Position numbers and translations under genes: made by a program. Source: HGM04593 sp045647885 (GTDB taxonomy: Bacteria; Bacteroidota; Bacteroidia; Bacteroidales; Bacteroidaceae). Taken from it: a stretch of DNA of 49,367 nucleotides. The stretch spans positions 1 to 49,367 of the forward strand of contig JAZRMX010000039.1 in assembly GCA_045647885.1 (NCBI GenBank), written 5' to 3'. The notes under the pieces are model-generated. The model was not told where the DNA came from, did not search any database, and was given only the letters and a program-made list of their open reading frames with translations. Shown in pieces: positions 17,194 to 26,433 of the stretch (its first letter is position 1; every line of letters starts with the position of its first letter).

Positions 17194-17871
17194 TTATTTG
17201 TCAAGAAGGTCGGGGCGCAAGCGTTTTGTGCGCTCAAGTGACTGCTCAAACTCCCACTGGCGTATCTTTGCTTCGTGTCCGGAGAGCAGGACATCGGGTA
17301 CTTTCCATCCGTTATACTCAGCGGGGCGTGTGTAGACGGGTGGTGCAAGCAAATTATCCTGGAAAGAGTCGGAAAGAGCCGATGTTTCATCGGAAATTAC
17401 CCCCGGAATTAGGCGAATAACCGCGTCGCATATTACCTCAACAGCCAATTCGCCGCCGGTTAATACATAGTCTCCAATGCTTATCTCTTTGGTAATCAAG
17501 TGTTCGCGTATTCTGTGGTCTATTCCCTTGTAATGACCGCACAAAAATATGAGATTTTGCTTCATTGAGAGGGAATTTGCCATTGGTTGGTCAAAAACCA
17601 GACCGTCGGGAGAGGTGTAAATGACCTCATCGTACTCTCTTTGTGCCTTTAGGTGTTTTATACAGTTGTCAATAGGCTCAATCTTCATAACCAGTCCGGC
17701 GCAGCCACCAAAGGGATAGTCGTCGGTTCGGCGGTGCTTGTCTGTTGTATAATCCCGTAAATTATGTAAACAAATTTCGGCATATCCGTTGCGCTGTGCG
17801 CGTCCCATAATAGATGTGTTAAAGAAGCTTTCCATCATCTCGGGGAATGTTGTAATTATATCTACACGCAT
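17194..17871 (-). CDS. trmD: tRNA (guanine-N1-)-methyltransferase
   Basis: A 225-residue SPOUT enzyme that makes m1G37 in tRNAs, needed to prevent frameshifting. Diagnostic blocks are MRVDIITTFPEMMESFF at the N-terminus, DDYPFGGCAGLVMKIEP, and the knot GDYVLTGGELAVEVICDAV. The start is set at the ATG at 17871, where the conserved MRVDI begins; the frame stays open upstream to 18006, but the extra 45 residues are not family-like. It is separate from the rpsP-rimM-rplS operon in which trmD often sits. A possible -7 element (minus strand TATATTTG, 18041-18034) would give a leader of about 155 bases. Confidence 0.95.
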   Translation of the reverse strand: MRVDIITTFPEMMESFFNTSIMGRAQRNGYAEICLHNLRDYTTDKHRRTDDYPFGGCAGLVMKIEPIDNCIKHLKAQREYDEVIYTSPDGLVFDQPMANSLSMKQNLIFLCGHYKGIDHRIREHLITKEISIGDYVLTGGELAVEVICDAVIRLIPGVISDETSALSDSFQDNLLAPPVYTRPAEYNGWKVPDVLLSGHEAKIRQWEFEQSLERTKRLRPDLLDK

Positions 17872-18097
17872 AGTAAATTTATAAATGTAAATTGGTTTTT
17901 CGGGTGTAACAATTGGATTGTGGTGGGAAAATTGTCTTTCAAAAATTCCTCGAAGGCAATCCTGCTTTTTAGCCTGCACTGATGACTGTCGGCTAAACTC
18001 TCGCAAAAATAAGACTTTTATTTTAAATTACCACAAATATATTATCCTTCGCTCGCATTTGTGTCAATTACGAAACTTTAAAATTTCGTACCCATAT

Positions 18098-18105
18098 TAA
18101 CTTTG
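18098..18105 (+). promoter_or_regulatory. Possible -7 element very close to the P5-like gene start
   Basis: TAACTTTG ends 9 bases before the ATG at 18115. If it is used, the transcript would be nearly leaderless. TTG (18103) and ATG (18106) alternatives overlap or abut the element and are therefore unlikely starts. Confidence 0.4.
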
Positions 18106-18114
18106 ATGCAAAAA

Positions 18115-18522
18115 ATGAAAATCTCAAGAGGTTTACGAAACAATAATCCTTTGAACATCCGTCGCAACGGTACGCGGTGGAAAGGATTGGCCACCGAGCA
18201 GAAAGACTCGGCATTTTTTACTTTTACAGATTCTTGTTGGGGCTATAGGGCTGCTTTTGTTACATTGAGGAATTATAAGCAGCTCCACGGGCTTGATACT
18301 CTTGTGCAGTGGGTGAGTCGTTGGGCGCCGCCGGTGGAAAACGACACAGAGGCTTATATTGCTTTTGTGGCAAAGAAAAGTGCTCTCTCGCCTGAAGCAA
18401 AAATAAATGCTGCAGAGAAAACTGTAATGTGCAGGATTGTATCGGCAATGTCGCAGATGGAGAATGGCGTTCCTGCAAAAGAGGAGGATGTAGAAAAAGG
18501 GTGGGAATTGAGCCTTATGTAA
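18115..18522 (+). CDS. Small phage P5-like structural/lysozyme-like protein
   Basis: A 135-residue protein that opens with MKISRGLRNNNPLNIRRNG and contains FFTFTDSCWGYRAAFVTLRNY and WAPPVENDTEAYI. This is the pattern of the short proteins in Bacteroidales genomes annotated as structural protein P5-like, after a phage PRD1 protein, and sometimes described as lysozyme-related. There is no signal peptide. Its role in the host is unknown; it could be a domesticated phage gene or a cell-wall-acting protein. It stands alone between trmD and gyrA with no other phage genes. A strong hairpin follows it. Confidence 0.7.
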   Translation: MKISRGLRNNNPLNIRRNGTRWKGLATEQKDSAFFTFTDSCWGYRAAFVTLRNYKQLHGLDTLVQWVSRWAPPVENDTEAYIAFVAKKSALSPEAKINAAEKTVMCRIVSAMSQMENGVPAKEEDVEKGWELSLM

Positions 18523-18545
18523 AAAAAAGACTTGTTTATTGCCCG

Positions 18546-18590
18546 ATAAAACCGCGTTTAAGAGCTTTTTGCCTTAAAACGCGGTTTTAT
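18546..18590 (+). terminator. Hairpin terminator between the P5-like gene and gyrA
   Basis: ATAAAACCGCGTTTAAG pairs with CTTAAAACGCGGTTTTAT around AGCTTTTTGC; GCGCTTTTAT follows. Confidence 0.75.
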
Positions 18591-18622
18591 GCGCTTTTAT
18601 GGCTTAATAAAGTTTAAAAGTC

Positions 18623-18653
18623 TTGGCTGTTTCGCCAAAAATGAGTAATTTTA
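18623..18653 (+). promoter_or_regulatory. Candidate promoter of gyrA
   Basis: TTGG (18623-18626) and TAATTTTA (18646-18653) are 19 bases apart. They resemble -33/-7 elements but match the consensus imperfectly. The leader to the ATG would be about 50 bases. Confidence 0.4.
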
Positions 18654-18710
18654 CAAAGATTTACTATATATAAATAAGGTATAACAAAAAAATAATTTAT
18701 AAACACATTT

Positions 18711-21233
18711 ATGATTGATAACGACAGAATAATAAAAGTAAATGTCGAGGACGAAATGCACACCTCGTACATAAATTACTCGATGTCGGTAATTGTTGCA
18801 CGTGCTCTTCCCGATGTTCGCGATGGACTAAAGCCTGTTCATCGTCGTATCCTTTATGGTATGATGGAGTTGGGAAACACTTCGGACAAGGCATTTAAGA
18901 AATCGGCACGTACTGTGGGTGATGTGCTTGGTAAGTATCACCCTCACGGCGACTCATCGGTTTACGGTGCGCTTGTACGTATGGCACAGCCTTGGGTAAT
19001 GCGCTATCCTCTTATCGACGGTCACGGAAACTTTGGTTCTATCGACGGAGACTCACCCGCTGCGATGCGTTATACCGAGGCGCGTTTGCAGAAACTTGGT
19101 GAGGATATGGCAGAAGACCTCTACAAAGAGACTGTAGATTTCCAGCCTAACTATGACAACGAGACTGTGGAGCCTACAGTAATGCCTACTCGTATTCCTA
19201 ACCTCCTTGTCAATGGTGCTACAGGTATTGCTGTGGGTATGGCAACAAATATTCCCACTCACAACTTGGGCGAGGTTATAGATGCTTGTGTTGCATACAT
19301 CGATAACCCCGAAATAGACACCGACGGCCTTATGCAGCACGTGAAAGCACCCGATTTCCCCACTGGTTGCGATATCTTGGGTGTTGCAGGTGTGCGCGAG
19401 GCATACGAGACAGGTCGTGGTCGTGTAATTATGCGTGCCGTTGCTGAAATTGAGCAGGATACACACGAAAAGATTATTGTAACAGCAATTCCTTATAACG
19501 TACTTAAAGAGGAACTTATCAAGGACATTGCATCAATGGTCAATGAGAAGAAGATTGAAGGAATTTCCAATATCAATGACGAGTCGGACCAGTCTGGTAT
19601 GCGCATTGTAATCGACATTAAGCGCGATGCCAATGCCAACGTGGTGCTGAACAAACTTTACAAGATGTCGGCTTTGCAGACTTCATTCAGCGTAAACTGT
19701 ATTGCTCTTGTACACGGCCGTCCCCAGTTGCTTTCGTTGAAGGATTGTATTAAGAACTTCGTTGATCATCGTCACGAGGTTGTTATACGTCGTACAAAGT
19801 ACGACCTTCGCAAGGCACAGGAGCGCGCTCACATCATAGAGGGACTCATTATTGCATCGGACAACATTGACGAGGTTGTACGTATAATAAAAGCTGCAAA
19901 ATCTCCTGCCGATGCACGTCAGGCGTTGATGAACCGCTTCGGTTTGAGCGATGCACAGGCAAACGCTATTGTAGAGATGCGTCTTGGCCAGCTTACCGGT
20001 ATCAACCAGGAGAAACTCCACGCAGAGTTCGAAGAGTTGCAGCGCAAGATTGAGTACTACACAGCAATCCTTACCGATGAGGAGCTCTGCAAGACTGTAA
20101 TAAAGGACGAGCTTATAGAGATTAAAGAGAAGTATGGCGTCGAGCGTCGTTGCCGCATCGACTATTCTGCATCAAACGACTTCAACCCCGAGGACTTCTA
20201 CGCCGACGACGAGATGGTTATCACAATCTCTCATATGGGTTACATCAAACGTACTCCCCTTACCGAGTACCGTAGCCAGAACCGCGGCGGAGTGGGCTCT
20301 AAAGGTAGCGACACGCGCGATTCAGACTTTATCGAGTATATCTACACAGCCACCATGCACAACACAATGCTCTTCTTTACACAGCGTGGTAAGTGCTATT
20401 GGCTCAAGGTATACGAAATTCCCGAGGGTAACAAGAACTCAAAAGGACGCGCAATACAGAATCTGCTCAATATTGAGTCGGACGATGCTGTCAATGCTTT
20501 TGTACGCGTGAAGACACTTGCCGACAAGAATTTCATTGAGAGCCATAATATAGTCTTCTGCACCAAGCAGGGTATAATTAAGAAGACCTCTCTTGAGCAG
20601 TACTCACGCCCCCGTGCAAACGGTATCATTGCTATCAGCATCCGCGAGGACGACCGCGTAATCTCAGTTGCTCTCACCGACGGCAACAGCGATATCATTC
20701 TTGCCAACCGTACAGGTCGTGCCGTTCGTTTCAACGAAACTACAGTTCGTGCAATGGGACGTACAGCAACCGGTGTTAAGGGTATGGCACTTGACGAGAA
20801 CGACGAAGTAGTAGGTATGATAGTTCTGCCTCAGGAGGCCGACTGCGACCACAGCATTCTTGTTCTTTCAGAGCAAGGCTTCGGTAAGCGTTCAAAGGTT
20901 GAGGATTATCCTACAGTGAGCCGTGGTTGCAAGGGTGTGAAGACACTTAAGGTTACTGAAAAAACAGGTGAGCTTGTTGCGATTATGGATGTTAATGACG
21001 AGAACGATTTGATGATAATAAACAAATCGGGAATAACCATCCGCACAGCTGTTGAGCAGATACCTGTTATTGGCCGCGCCACACAGGGAGTAAAGGTTAT
21101 CAACCTTGGTAAGAAGAACGATTGCATCGGTTCTGTATGCAAGGTGAACCGCGAAGAAGTGGTTGAAGAGGGCAATGTAACCGAAATTGTTGAAAATACC
21201 GACACTCCAGAGAATATTGAAACAAATAATTAA
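18711..21233 (+). CDS. gyrA: DNA gyrase subunit A
   Basis: An 840-residue type IIA topoisomerase subunit that breaks and rejoins DNA during negative supercoiling, together with GyrB (not in this window). The catalytic tyrosine is Tyr121 in AAMRYTEARL. The quinolone-resistance region reads HGDSSVYGALVRMAQPW: Ser82 takes the place of E. coli Ser83, and Gly86 stands where E. coli has Asp87. The C-terminal DNA-wrapping beta-pinwheel carries the GyrA box as QNRGGVGSKG (about 523-532), longer than the E. coli QRRGGKG. The C-terminal tail is acidic (VVEEGNVTEIVENTDTPENI). The length is normal. A TPR protein follows 20 bases downstream. Confidence 0.97.
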   Translation: MIDNDRIIKVNVEDEMHTSYINYSMSVIVARALPDVRDGLKPVHRRILYGMMELGNTSDKAFKKSARTVGDVLGKYHPHGDSSVYGALVRMAQPWVMRYPLIDGHGNFGSIDGDSPAAMRYTEARLQKLGEDMAEDLYKETVDFQPNYDNETVEPTVMPTRIPNLLVNGATGIAVGMATNIPTHNLGEVIDACVAYIDNPEIDTDGLMQHVKAPDFPTGCDILGVAGVREAYETGRGRVIMRAVAEIEQDTHEKIIVTAIPYNVLKEELIKDIASMVNEKKIEGISNINDESDQSGMRIVIDIKRDANANVVLNKLYKMSALQTSFSVNCIALVHGRPQLLSLKDCIKNFVDHRHEVVIRRTKYDLRKAQERAHIIEGLIIASDNIDEVVRIIKAAKSPADARQALMNRFGLSDAQANAIVEMRLGQLTGINQEKLHAEFEELQRKIEYYTAILTDEELCKTVIKDELIEIKEKYGVERRCRIDYSASNDFNPEDFYADDEMVITISHMGYIKRTPLTEYRSQNRGGVGSKGSDTRDSDFIEYIYTATMHNTMLFFTQRGKCYWLKVYEIPEGNKNSKGRAIQNLLNIESDDAVNAFVRVKTLADKNFIESHNIVFCTKQGIIKKTSLEQYSRPRANGIIAISIREDDRVISVALTDGNSDIILANRTGRAVRFNETTVRAMGRTATGVKGMALDENDEVVGMIVLPQEADCDHSILVLSEQGFGKRSKVEDYPTVSRGCKGVKTLKVTEKTGELVAIMDVNDENDLMIINKSGITIRTAVEQIPVIGRATQGVKVINLGKKNDCIGSVCKVNREEVVEEGNVTEIVENTDTPENIETNN

Positions 21234-21253
21234 CCAATAAAATTATAGATGAA

Positions 21254-22513
21254 ATGAAAAAACTTGCATTATCATTGACTTTGATTTTGTCTGCCACAAT
21301 AGCATTCGGTCAGACATTGTCAAAGGAGGAGCTTAAAGCTCAAAAAAGAGAGGCAAAAGCCCTTATGGTTGTAGCTAAAGATGCTGAAAAAATTATTGTA
21401 GAGGACCCTGCAACAGCGCTTGAGAATATACAGGCGTGCATAAACAGCCCGTTGGTAAACAACGACCCCTATATATGGTTTGTTGCGGCAAAGTCACGCA
21501 AATCCATTGTTGAGAACGAGAATGCGGCTCGCGTAGCCGGCGCTCAGATAGATATGGATGCTTTCTATACCAACTGCGGTCAGCTTATTTATGAGCTGGA
21601 GAAATGCGATTCTCTCGATAATGCTCCCGATGCAAAAGGCAAGGTAGCTCCCAAGTATGCCGAGTTTATTAAGGTTGCTTTGTACGAGAACCGTAACCTG
21701 ATGTACAATGGTGGCTCGTTCTATTACAACAAAGGTAACTATGAAAAGGCTTATGCGCAATTTGCAAAGTTTGTAGACCTTACCGAGCATCACTTGCTGA
21801 AGGATTTTATACAGCCTGCAGAGAAGGTTTACAACATTACAGCCGCATTTAATGCTATTCTTTGCGGTATGCGTCTTGAGGACTACGAGAAGGTTCTCAA
21901 ATATACCGACCTTGCTCTCCAGGACGAAGCTAAAGCAAATAGCATCTATCGTTACAAGGCTACAGCTTATGAGTCTCTTGGCAGAACAGAGGAGTGGATT
22001 GCTTTGTTGAAGGAGGGTGTTGCAAAATTCCCTGAGGATCCTTTCTTCTACCAGACTCTTATCACTTATTATGACAAGGCTGGCGATAAGGAGGCACTTA
22101 ATACTCTTGCCGATGAGCTTATAGCTTCTAACCCTTCTAACCCTCTCTTTGTCTATCTTAAGGCTTATATAGCACAGCAACAGGGCGATATGGACACTGC
22201 ACTTGATTGGTACAAGAAGACTTTGGAGATTGACCCCACATATGTCAATGCATTGAGAAACATTGCTTTGAGCTATGTAGGTAAAGCTCAGGAGTATAGT
22301 ACCAAACAGGCAAGTGTAAAATTGGACCGTGCGCAGTTGAAGAAAGATAAGGAGGTTATCAACGGTTATTTCAAAGAGGCTATGCCTTACTTTGAGAAGT
22401 TGCGTGAGCTTGCTCCCGACAAGAAGGAACTTTGGCTCAATGGTCTTTCACAGTGTTATTACAACCTTAATATGGAGGCCAAGCTTAAGGAAATTGAGGC
22501 TTTGGCACAGTAA
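21254..22513 (+). CDS. Exported tetratricopeptide-repeat protein
   Basis: A 419-residue protein with a signal peptide (1-19, LALSLTLILSATIAFG). It is mainly helical with several TPR-like units, the clearest at about 300-335 (PLFVYLKAYIAQQQGDMDTALDWYKKTLEIDPTYVNALRNIAL) and weaker ones around 155-260. It has no enzyme motif; TPR proteins act as scaffolds in complexes, here most likely in the periplasm. It starts 20 bases after gyrA, so readthrough from gyrA is likely. The functional link to gyrase is unclear and may only be shared transcription. A perfect hairpin ends the transcript. Confidence 0.8.
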   Translation: MKKLALSLTLILSATIAFGQTLSKEELKAQKREAKALMVVAKDAEKIIVEDPATALENIQACINSPLVNNDPYIWFVAAKSRKSIVENENAARVAGAQIDMDAFYTNCGQLIYELEKCDSLDNAPDAKGKVAPKYAEFIKVALYENRNLMYNGGSFYYNKGNYEKAYAQFAKFVDLTEHHLLKDFIQPAEKVYNITAAFNAILCGMRLEDYEKVLKYTDLALQDEAKANSIYRYKATAYESLGRTEEWIALLKEGVAKFPEDPFFYQTLITYYDKAGDKEALNTLADELIASNPSNPLFVYLKAYIAQQQGDMDTALDWYKKTLEIDPTYVNALRNIALSYVGKAQEYSTKQASVKLDRAQLKKDKEVINGYFKEAMPYFEKLRELAPDKKELWLNGLSQCYYNLNMEAKLKEIEALAQ

Positions 22514-22533
22514 TAGTGTGATATGAACAAAGA

Positions 22534-22569
22534 AAAGAGAGGTCACATCCCGGGATGTGACCTCTCTTT
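22534..22569. terminator. Bidirectional terminator (TPR protein / purN)
   Basis: Perfect palindrome: AAAGAGAGGTCACATCCC and its exact complement, between convergent genes. Confidence 0.9.
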
Positions 22570-22616
22570 GTTATAGGTATTATTGAATCAATTTTTCAGC
22601 AATACGTGGAATTTTA

Positions 22617-23189
22617 TTAGCCGAGCTGGTTGAGTATCTCCTCAATTACGTGGGGAAAATGCTCATATTCCAAAGCGTGTACTTTGGTTGCAACATCGTC
22701 TGGTGTATCGGTGGGGAGCACCTCGCACTTCGCCTGGAAGAATGTAACACCCTTGTCGTAGTCGGCATCTATAAGGTGGATGGTGATACCACTTTCTGTG
22801 TCGCCACTCTCCACAACAGCCCTGTGTACGCGGTCGCCGTACATACCTTTACCACCGTGCTTAGGCAACAGTGCGGGGTGTATGTTTACAATGCGTGAGG
22901 GGAAGGCATTTATGAGCTTCTCGGGAACGAGCAAAAGGAAACCTGCAAGCACAATGAGGTCTATCTTGTATTCTGCCATTAGATCAAGAATGGTGTCGGC
23001 AGCCATAAATTCAGCTTTTGTAACAACCTTGCAGGGGATGCCGAGCTTCTTTGCACGCTCAATAACGTATGCGTTGGGATTGTTTGCAACGATAAGTGAT
23101 ATTTCCACATTTTCGTTATTCTTAAAATAGTTGGCAATATTTTCGGCATTTGAGCCGCTGCCCGAGGCAAAAATTGCAATTCTTTTCAT
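22617..23189 (-). CDS. purN: Phosphoribosylglycinamide formyltransferase
   Basis: A 190-residue enzyme that transfers a formyl group from 10-formyltetrahydrofolate to GAR in purine synthesis. Seen blocks are IAIFASGSGSNAENI (phosphate-binding loop), LIVLAGFLLLVPEKL, the active-site region RIVNIHPALLPKHGGKGMYG (Asn and His of the N-x-HPALLP motif), and GDTESGITIHLIDADYDKG with the catalytic Asp. The length is normal for the folate-dependent short form. It lies 14 bases downstream of the LytTR regulator on the same strand, so the two probably share a transcript. Other pur genes are elsewhere. Confidence 0.96.
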   Translation of the reverse strand: MKRIAIFASGSGSNAENIANYFKNNENVEISLIVANNPNAYVIERAKKLGIPCKVVTKAEFMAADTILDLMAEYKIDLIVLAGFLLLVPEKLINAFPSRIVNIHPALLPKHGGKGMYGDRVHRAVVESGDTESGITIHLIDADYDKGVTFFQAKCEVLPTDTPDDVATKVHALEYEHFPHVIEEILNQLG

Positions 23190-23203
23190 CTTTTTTTCAG
23201 TGT

Positions 23204-24076
23204 TTATGATATTGGAACCAGGCGGCGCAGAACCTGCTCGCCATAGGTCTTTGAAATTGGTATTTCTTTTACATTGGGTACTCCAAACTCCAGGAATAGG
23301 TTCTCTTTTTCGCGACGCATAACCTTTACAAGGTCTAGATTTACCATATATGAGCGGTGGCAGCGCACAATATTTGTGTCGGCAAGCTGTTCGCTTATGT
23401 CTTTCATTGTTATGCGCATCAGCTGTTTCTTGAGCTGTTCATTCTTTATGTACCATATACATATATAGTTGTCGGCCGACTCTATGTATATGAGATTCTC
23501 TTTTGCAACAGAGAGTTGTAGCACGCCACGTGAGTCGCGTATCGATATAAGGGTGCTCGATTTGAATCCAATATTCTCACTCATAAGTGTCTTGAGCTTT
23601 GCCGAACGCTCTTGATATGAGAAGAACAGGATGCACAGGAGATAGGGAATACACAGAATGAAAATTGTGTTTTCGAGAGCGTGTTTGTATATTACCAGCG
23701 GGTCCTGTGTGGGCCCCACCTCTGTAAGTATTGCCAGCAGGGTGAACGCCCCCGACAGCAGTAACAGCTCTACACATATCCAGGCGATGTATTGCAGGTT
23801 GTTGATCATGTTTCCGGGTATGCGTGAATATGCGTACATTATTACACGGCTTATAGCCACCACAAACATACCTATGGTCACAAGTATTGTAGACCATACA
23901 AAGTAAAGCGTGGGGGACATACCTTTATGCACCCAGTTTATTGAACCGAAAGGCTTGAATATGTTTATGAAAACAATGGCAAAGACTGATACGAAAAGGA
24001 ACATTATTATCTGATTCCTCTTCTCGAGCAAATATTTAGGTACTTTCTTGAAAAAGACTGATGTGTATTCGGCCAT
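23204..24076 (-). CDS. Membrane-bound LytTR-family regulator
   Basis: A 290-residue protein with four hydrophobic helices in the N-terminal half (about 24-43, 56-78, 92-112, 130-149) and a C-terminal LytTR DNA-binding domain (about 180-285). In the latter, ENLIYIESADNYICIWY and IVRCHRSYMVNLDLVKVM are the diagnostic strands, and the closing EIPISKTYGEQVLRRL is typical. It has no receiver domain, so it is not a standard response regulator; signals probably come through the membrane part. A -7 element (minus strand TACCTTCGCG, 24105-24096) precedes it. It sits upstream of purN in one likely transcript; targets unknown. Confidence 0.85.
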   Translation of the reverse strand: MAEYTSVFFKKVPKYLLEKRNQIIMFLFVSVFAIVFINIFKPFGSINWVHKGMSPTLYFVWSTILVTIGMFVVAISRVIMYAYSRIPGNMINNLQYIAWICVELLLLSGAFTLLAILTEVGPTQDPLVIYKHALENTIFILCIPYLLCILFFSYQERSAKLKTLMSENIGFKSSTLISIRDSRGVLQLSVAKENLIYIESADNYICIWYIKNEQLKKQLMRITMKDISEQLADTNIVRCHRSYMVNLDLVKVMRREKENLFLEFGVPNVKEIPISKTYGEQVLRRLVPIS

Positions 24077-24095
24077 CTTATATTTAATTTCGCTA

Positions 24096-24105
24096 CGCGA
24101 AGGTA
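24096..24105 (-). promoter_or_regulatory. -7 element of the LytTR regulator/purN transcript
   Basis: Minus-strand TACCTTCGCG, 19 bases before the ATG at 24076. A small inverted repeat (TTCGCTACGCGAA) surrounds the start region. Confidence 0.5.
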
Positions 24106-24275
24106 CGTAAAAAAATCAAAATAATTTGTTTATTTGAGTTAAACTTGAAACAGTAGTTATCCTAAAATTGATACAATTCTGCATTTTAATTGCAGATGGG
24201 TGCTTTTCTGTAAAAAAAAGCAACACTTTCTTGTTTTTTAGTCGCATTATTCCATAAAAATCGGAAAAAACTACC

Positions 24276-24283
24276 TATTTTTG
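24276..24283 (+). promoter_or_regulatory. Candidate -7 element of the ftsE-lysC-lysA transcript
   Basis: TATTTTTG matches TAnnTTTG. It gives a leader of about 65 bases to the preferred ATG at 24354, with an in-frame ATG at 24291 just after it. The -33 element is unclear. Confidence 0.4.
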
Positions 24284-24353
24284 TAGAATAATGGGCCTTG
24301 CGCACAGTGCAGAACTATGCTGGAGCAGGGTATACAACTATTTTGAAAGAGAT

Positions 24354-25076
<723 letters not shown>

Positions 25077-25092
25077 AATAAATAGAAAAGAT

Positions 25093-26418
25093 ATGAAAGT
25101 ATTGAAATTTGGAGGAACATCGGTCGGTTCGGCTGAGCGTATGCAGAATGTTGTTCGTCTAATATCGGACGGTGAGACAAAAATCGTAGTTCTTTCTGCG
25201 ATGTCGGGAACAACAAACTCTCTTATTGAATTTACAAACTATTTGCGTAACGGCAACCCTAATGGAGCTTGTGAGCATATCAACCAGTTGCTCGACAAAT
25301 ATCGTCAGACAATTAAGGGACTTTATGAGACACAGGAGGCTGCCGATGCTGCAACTGCAAAAGTAAAAGAGATATTTGCACATCTGCACTCTATGGCGTT
25401 CAAGCCTCTCGACATTAACCTTGAGAAGGAGATTGTGGCGCAGGGTGAGATAATCTCTACAAATATGGTAACTCTCTATATGCGCGAGAAAGGGCTTGAT
25501 GTGGAGCTTCTCAACTCATTGGAATTTATGCGTCTTGCAGCCAACGGTGAGCCAGACCTCGGTTATATCCGCTCTCACATCCTTCCCCTTGTCGACCTTA
25601 ATGCAAAAGGCCGTATATACATCGCTCAGGGCTTTATCTGCATGAACGACGAAGGTCACATCGACAACTTGCAGCGTGGCGGTAGCGACTACACAGCTAC
25701 ACTTATCGGTGCGGCAGTAAATGCCGACGAGGTACAGATATGGACCGATATCGATGGAATGCACAACAACGATCCCCGTATCGTAGATAATACTTCGCCC
25801 GTGCATCACCTGCACTTTGAGGAGTCGGCCGAGCTTGCATACTTTGGTGCAAAGATTCTGCATCCCACTTGTATTCTCCCTGCAAAACTCACAGGTACTC
25901 CCGTGCGTCTTCTCAATACAATGGACCCCTCGGCCGAAGGCACACTCATTGACAACAACCTTACACGTCCCGGTGAGATAAAGGCTATTGCCGCCAAGGA
26001 GAACATTACTGCTATCAAGATCAAGTCGGGCCGTATGTTGCTCGCTTATGGCTTCCTGCGCAAGGTGTTCGAGATTTTCGAGACCTTCCAGACATCAATT
26101 GATATGATATGTACATCGGAGGTTGGTGTTTCTGTATCTATTGACGACGACAGAAAGCTTGAGCAGATTGTTGATGAGTTGCAGAAATATGGTACTGTTA
26201 CCGTTGATAAGAATATGTGCATTATATGCGTTGTCGGCGACCTCGACTGGGAGAATGTTGGCTTCGAGGCACGCGCTATGGAGGCTATGAAGGATATCCC
26301 CGTGCGTATGGTATCTTATGGCGGTAGCAACTACAACATCTCTTTCCTTGTGCGTGAGGAGGACAAGGTGCGCGCTCTCCGTTCATTGAGCGAGAATATC
26401 TTCAGCGCAAAAAAATAA
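25093..26418 (+). CDS. lysC: Aspartate kinase (monofunctional)
   Basis: A 441-residue aspartokinase that phosphorylates aspartate, the first step to lysine, threonine and methionine. The N-terminal KFGGTSVGS (5-13) is the ATP/aspartate motif. RGGSDYTATLIGAAV and WTDIDGMHNNDPR are the other kinase blocks. Two ACT regulatory domains occupy the last third (ITAIKIKSGRMLLAYGFLRK and CIICVVGDLDW), implying feedback control by an end product, probably lysine given the next gene. There is no homoserine dehydrogenase domain, so this is distinct from a ThrA-type bifunctional enzyme. The ATG at 25093 fits the family start. It lies between ftsE and lysA. Confidence 0.93.
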   Translation: MKVLKFGGTSVGSAERMQNVVRLISDGETKIVVLSAMSGTTNSLIEFTNYLRNGNPNGACEHINQLLDKYRQTIKGLYETQEAADAATAKVKEIFAHLHSMAFKPLDINLEKEIVAQGEIISTNMVTLYMREKGLDVELLNSLEFMRLAANGEPDLGYIRSHILPLVDLNAKGRIYIAQGFICMNDEGHIDNLQRGGSDYTATLIGAAVNADEVQIWTDIDGMHNNDPRIVDNTSPVHHLHFEESAELAYFGAKILHPTCILPAKLTGTPVRLLNTMDPSAEGTLIDNNLTRPGEIKAIAAKENITAIKIKSGRMLLAYGFLRKVFEIFETFQTSIDMICTSEVGVSVSIDDDRKLEQIVDELQKYGTVTVDKNMCIICVVGDLDWENVGFEARAMEAMKDIPVRMVSYGGSNYNISFLVREEDKVRALRSLSENIFSAKK

Positions 26419-26433
26419 CCCTCTTTACCGACA

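Noticed and set aside
24291..24353. N-terminal extension of FtsE from the ATG at 24291
   Set aside because: The extra 21 residues are not family-like, and the conserved start MAIVKYKNVDI has its own purine-rich upstream stretch.
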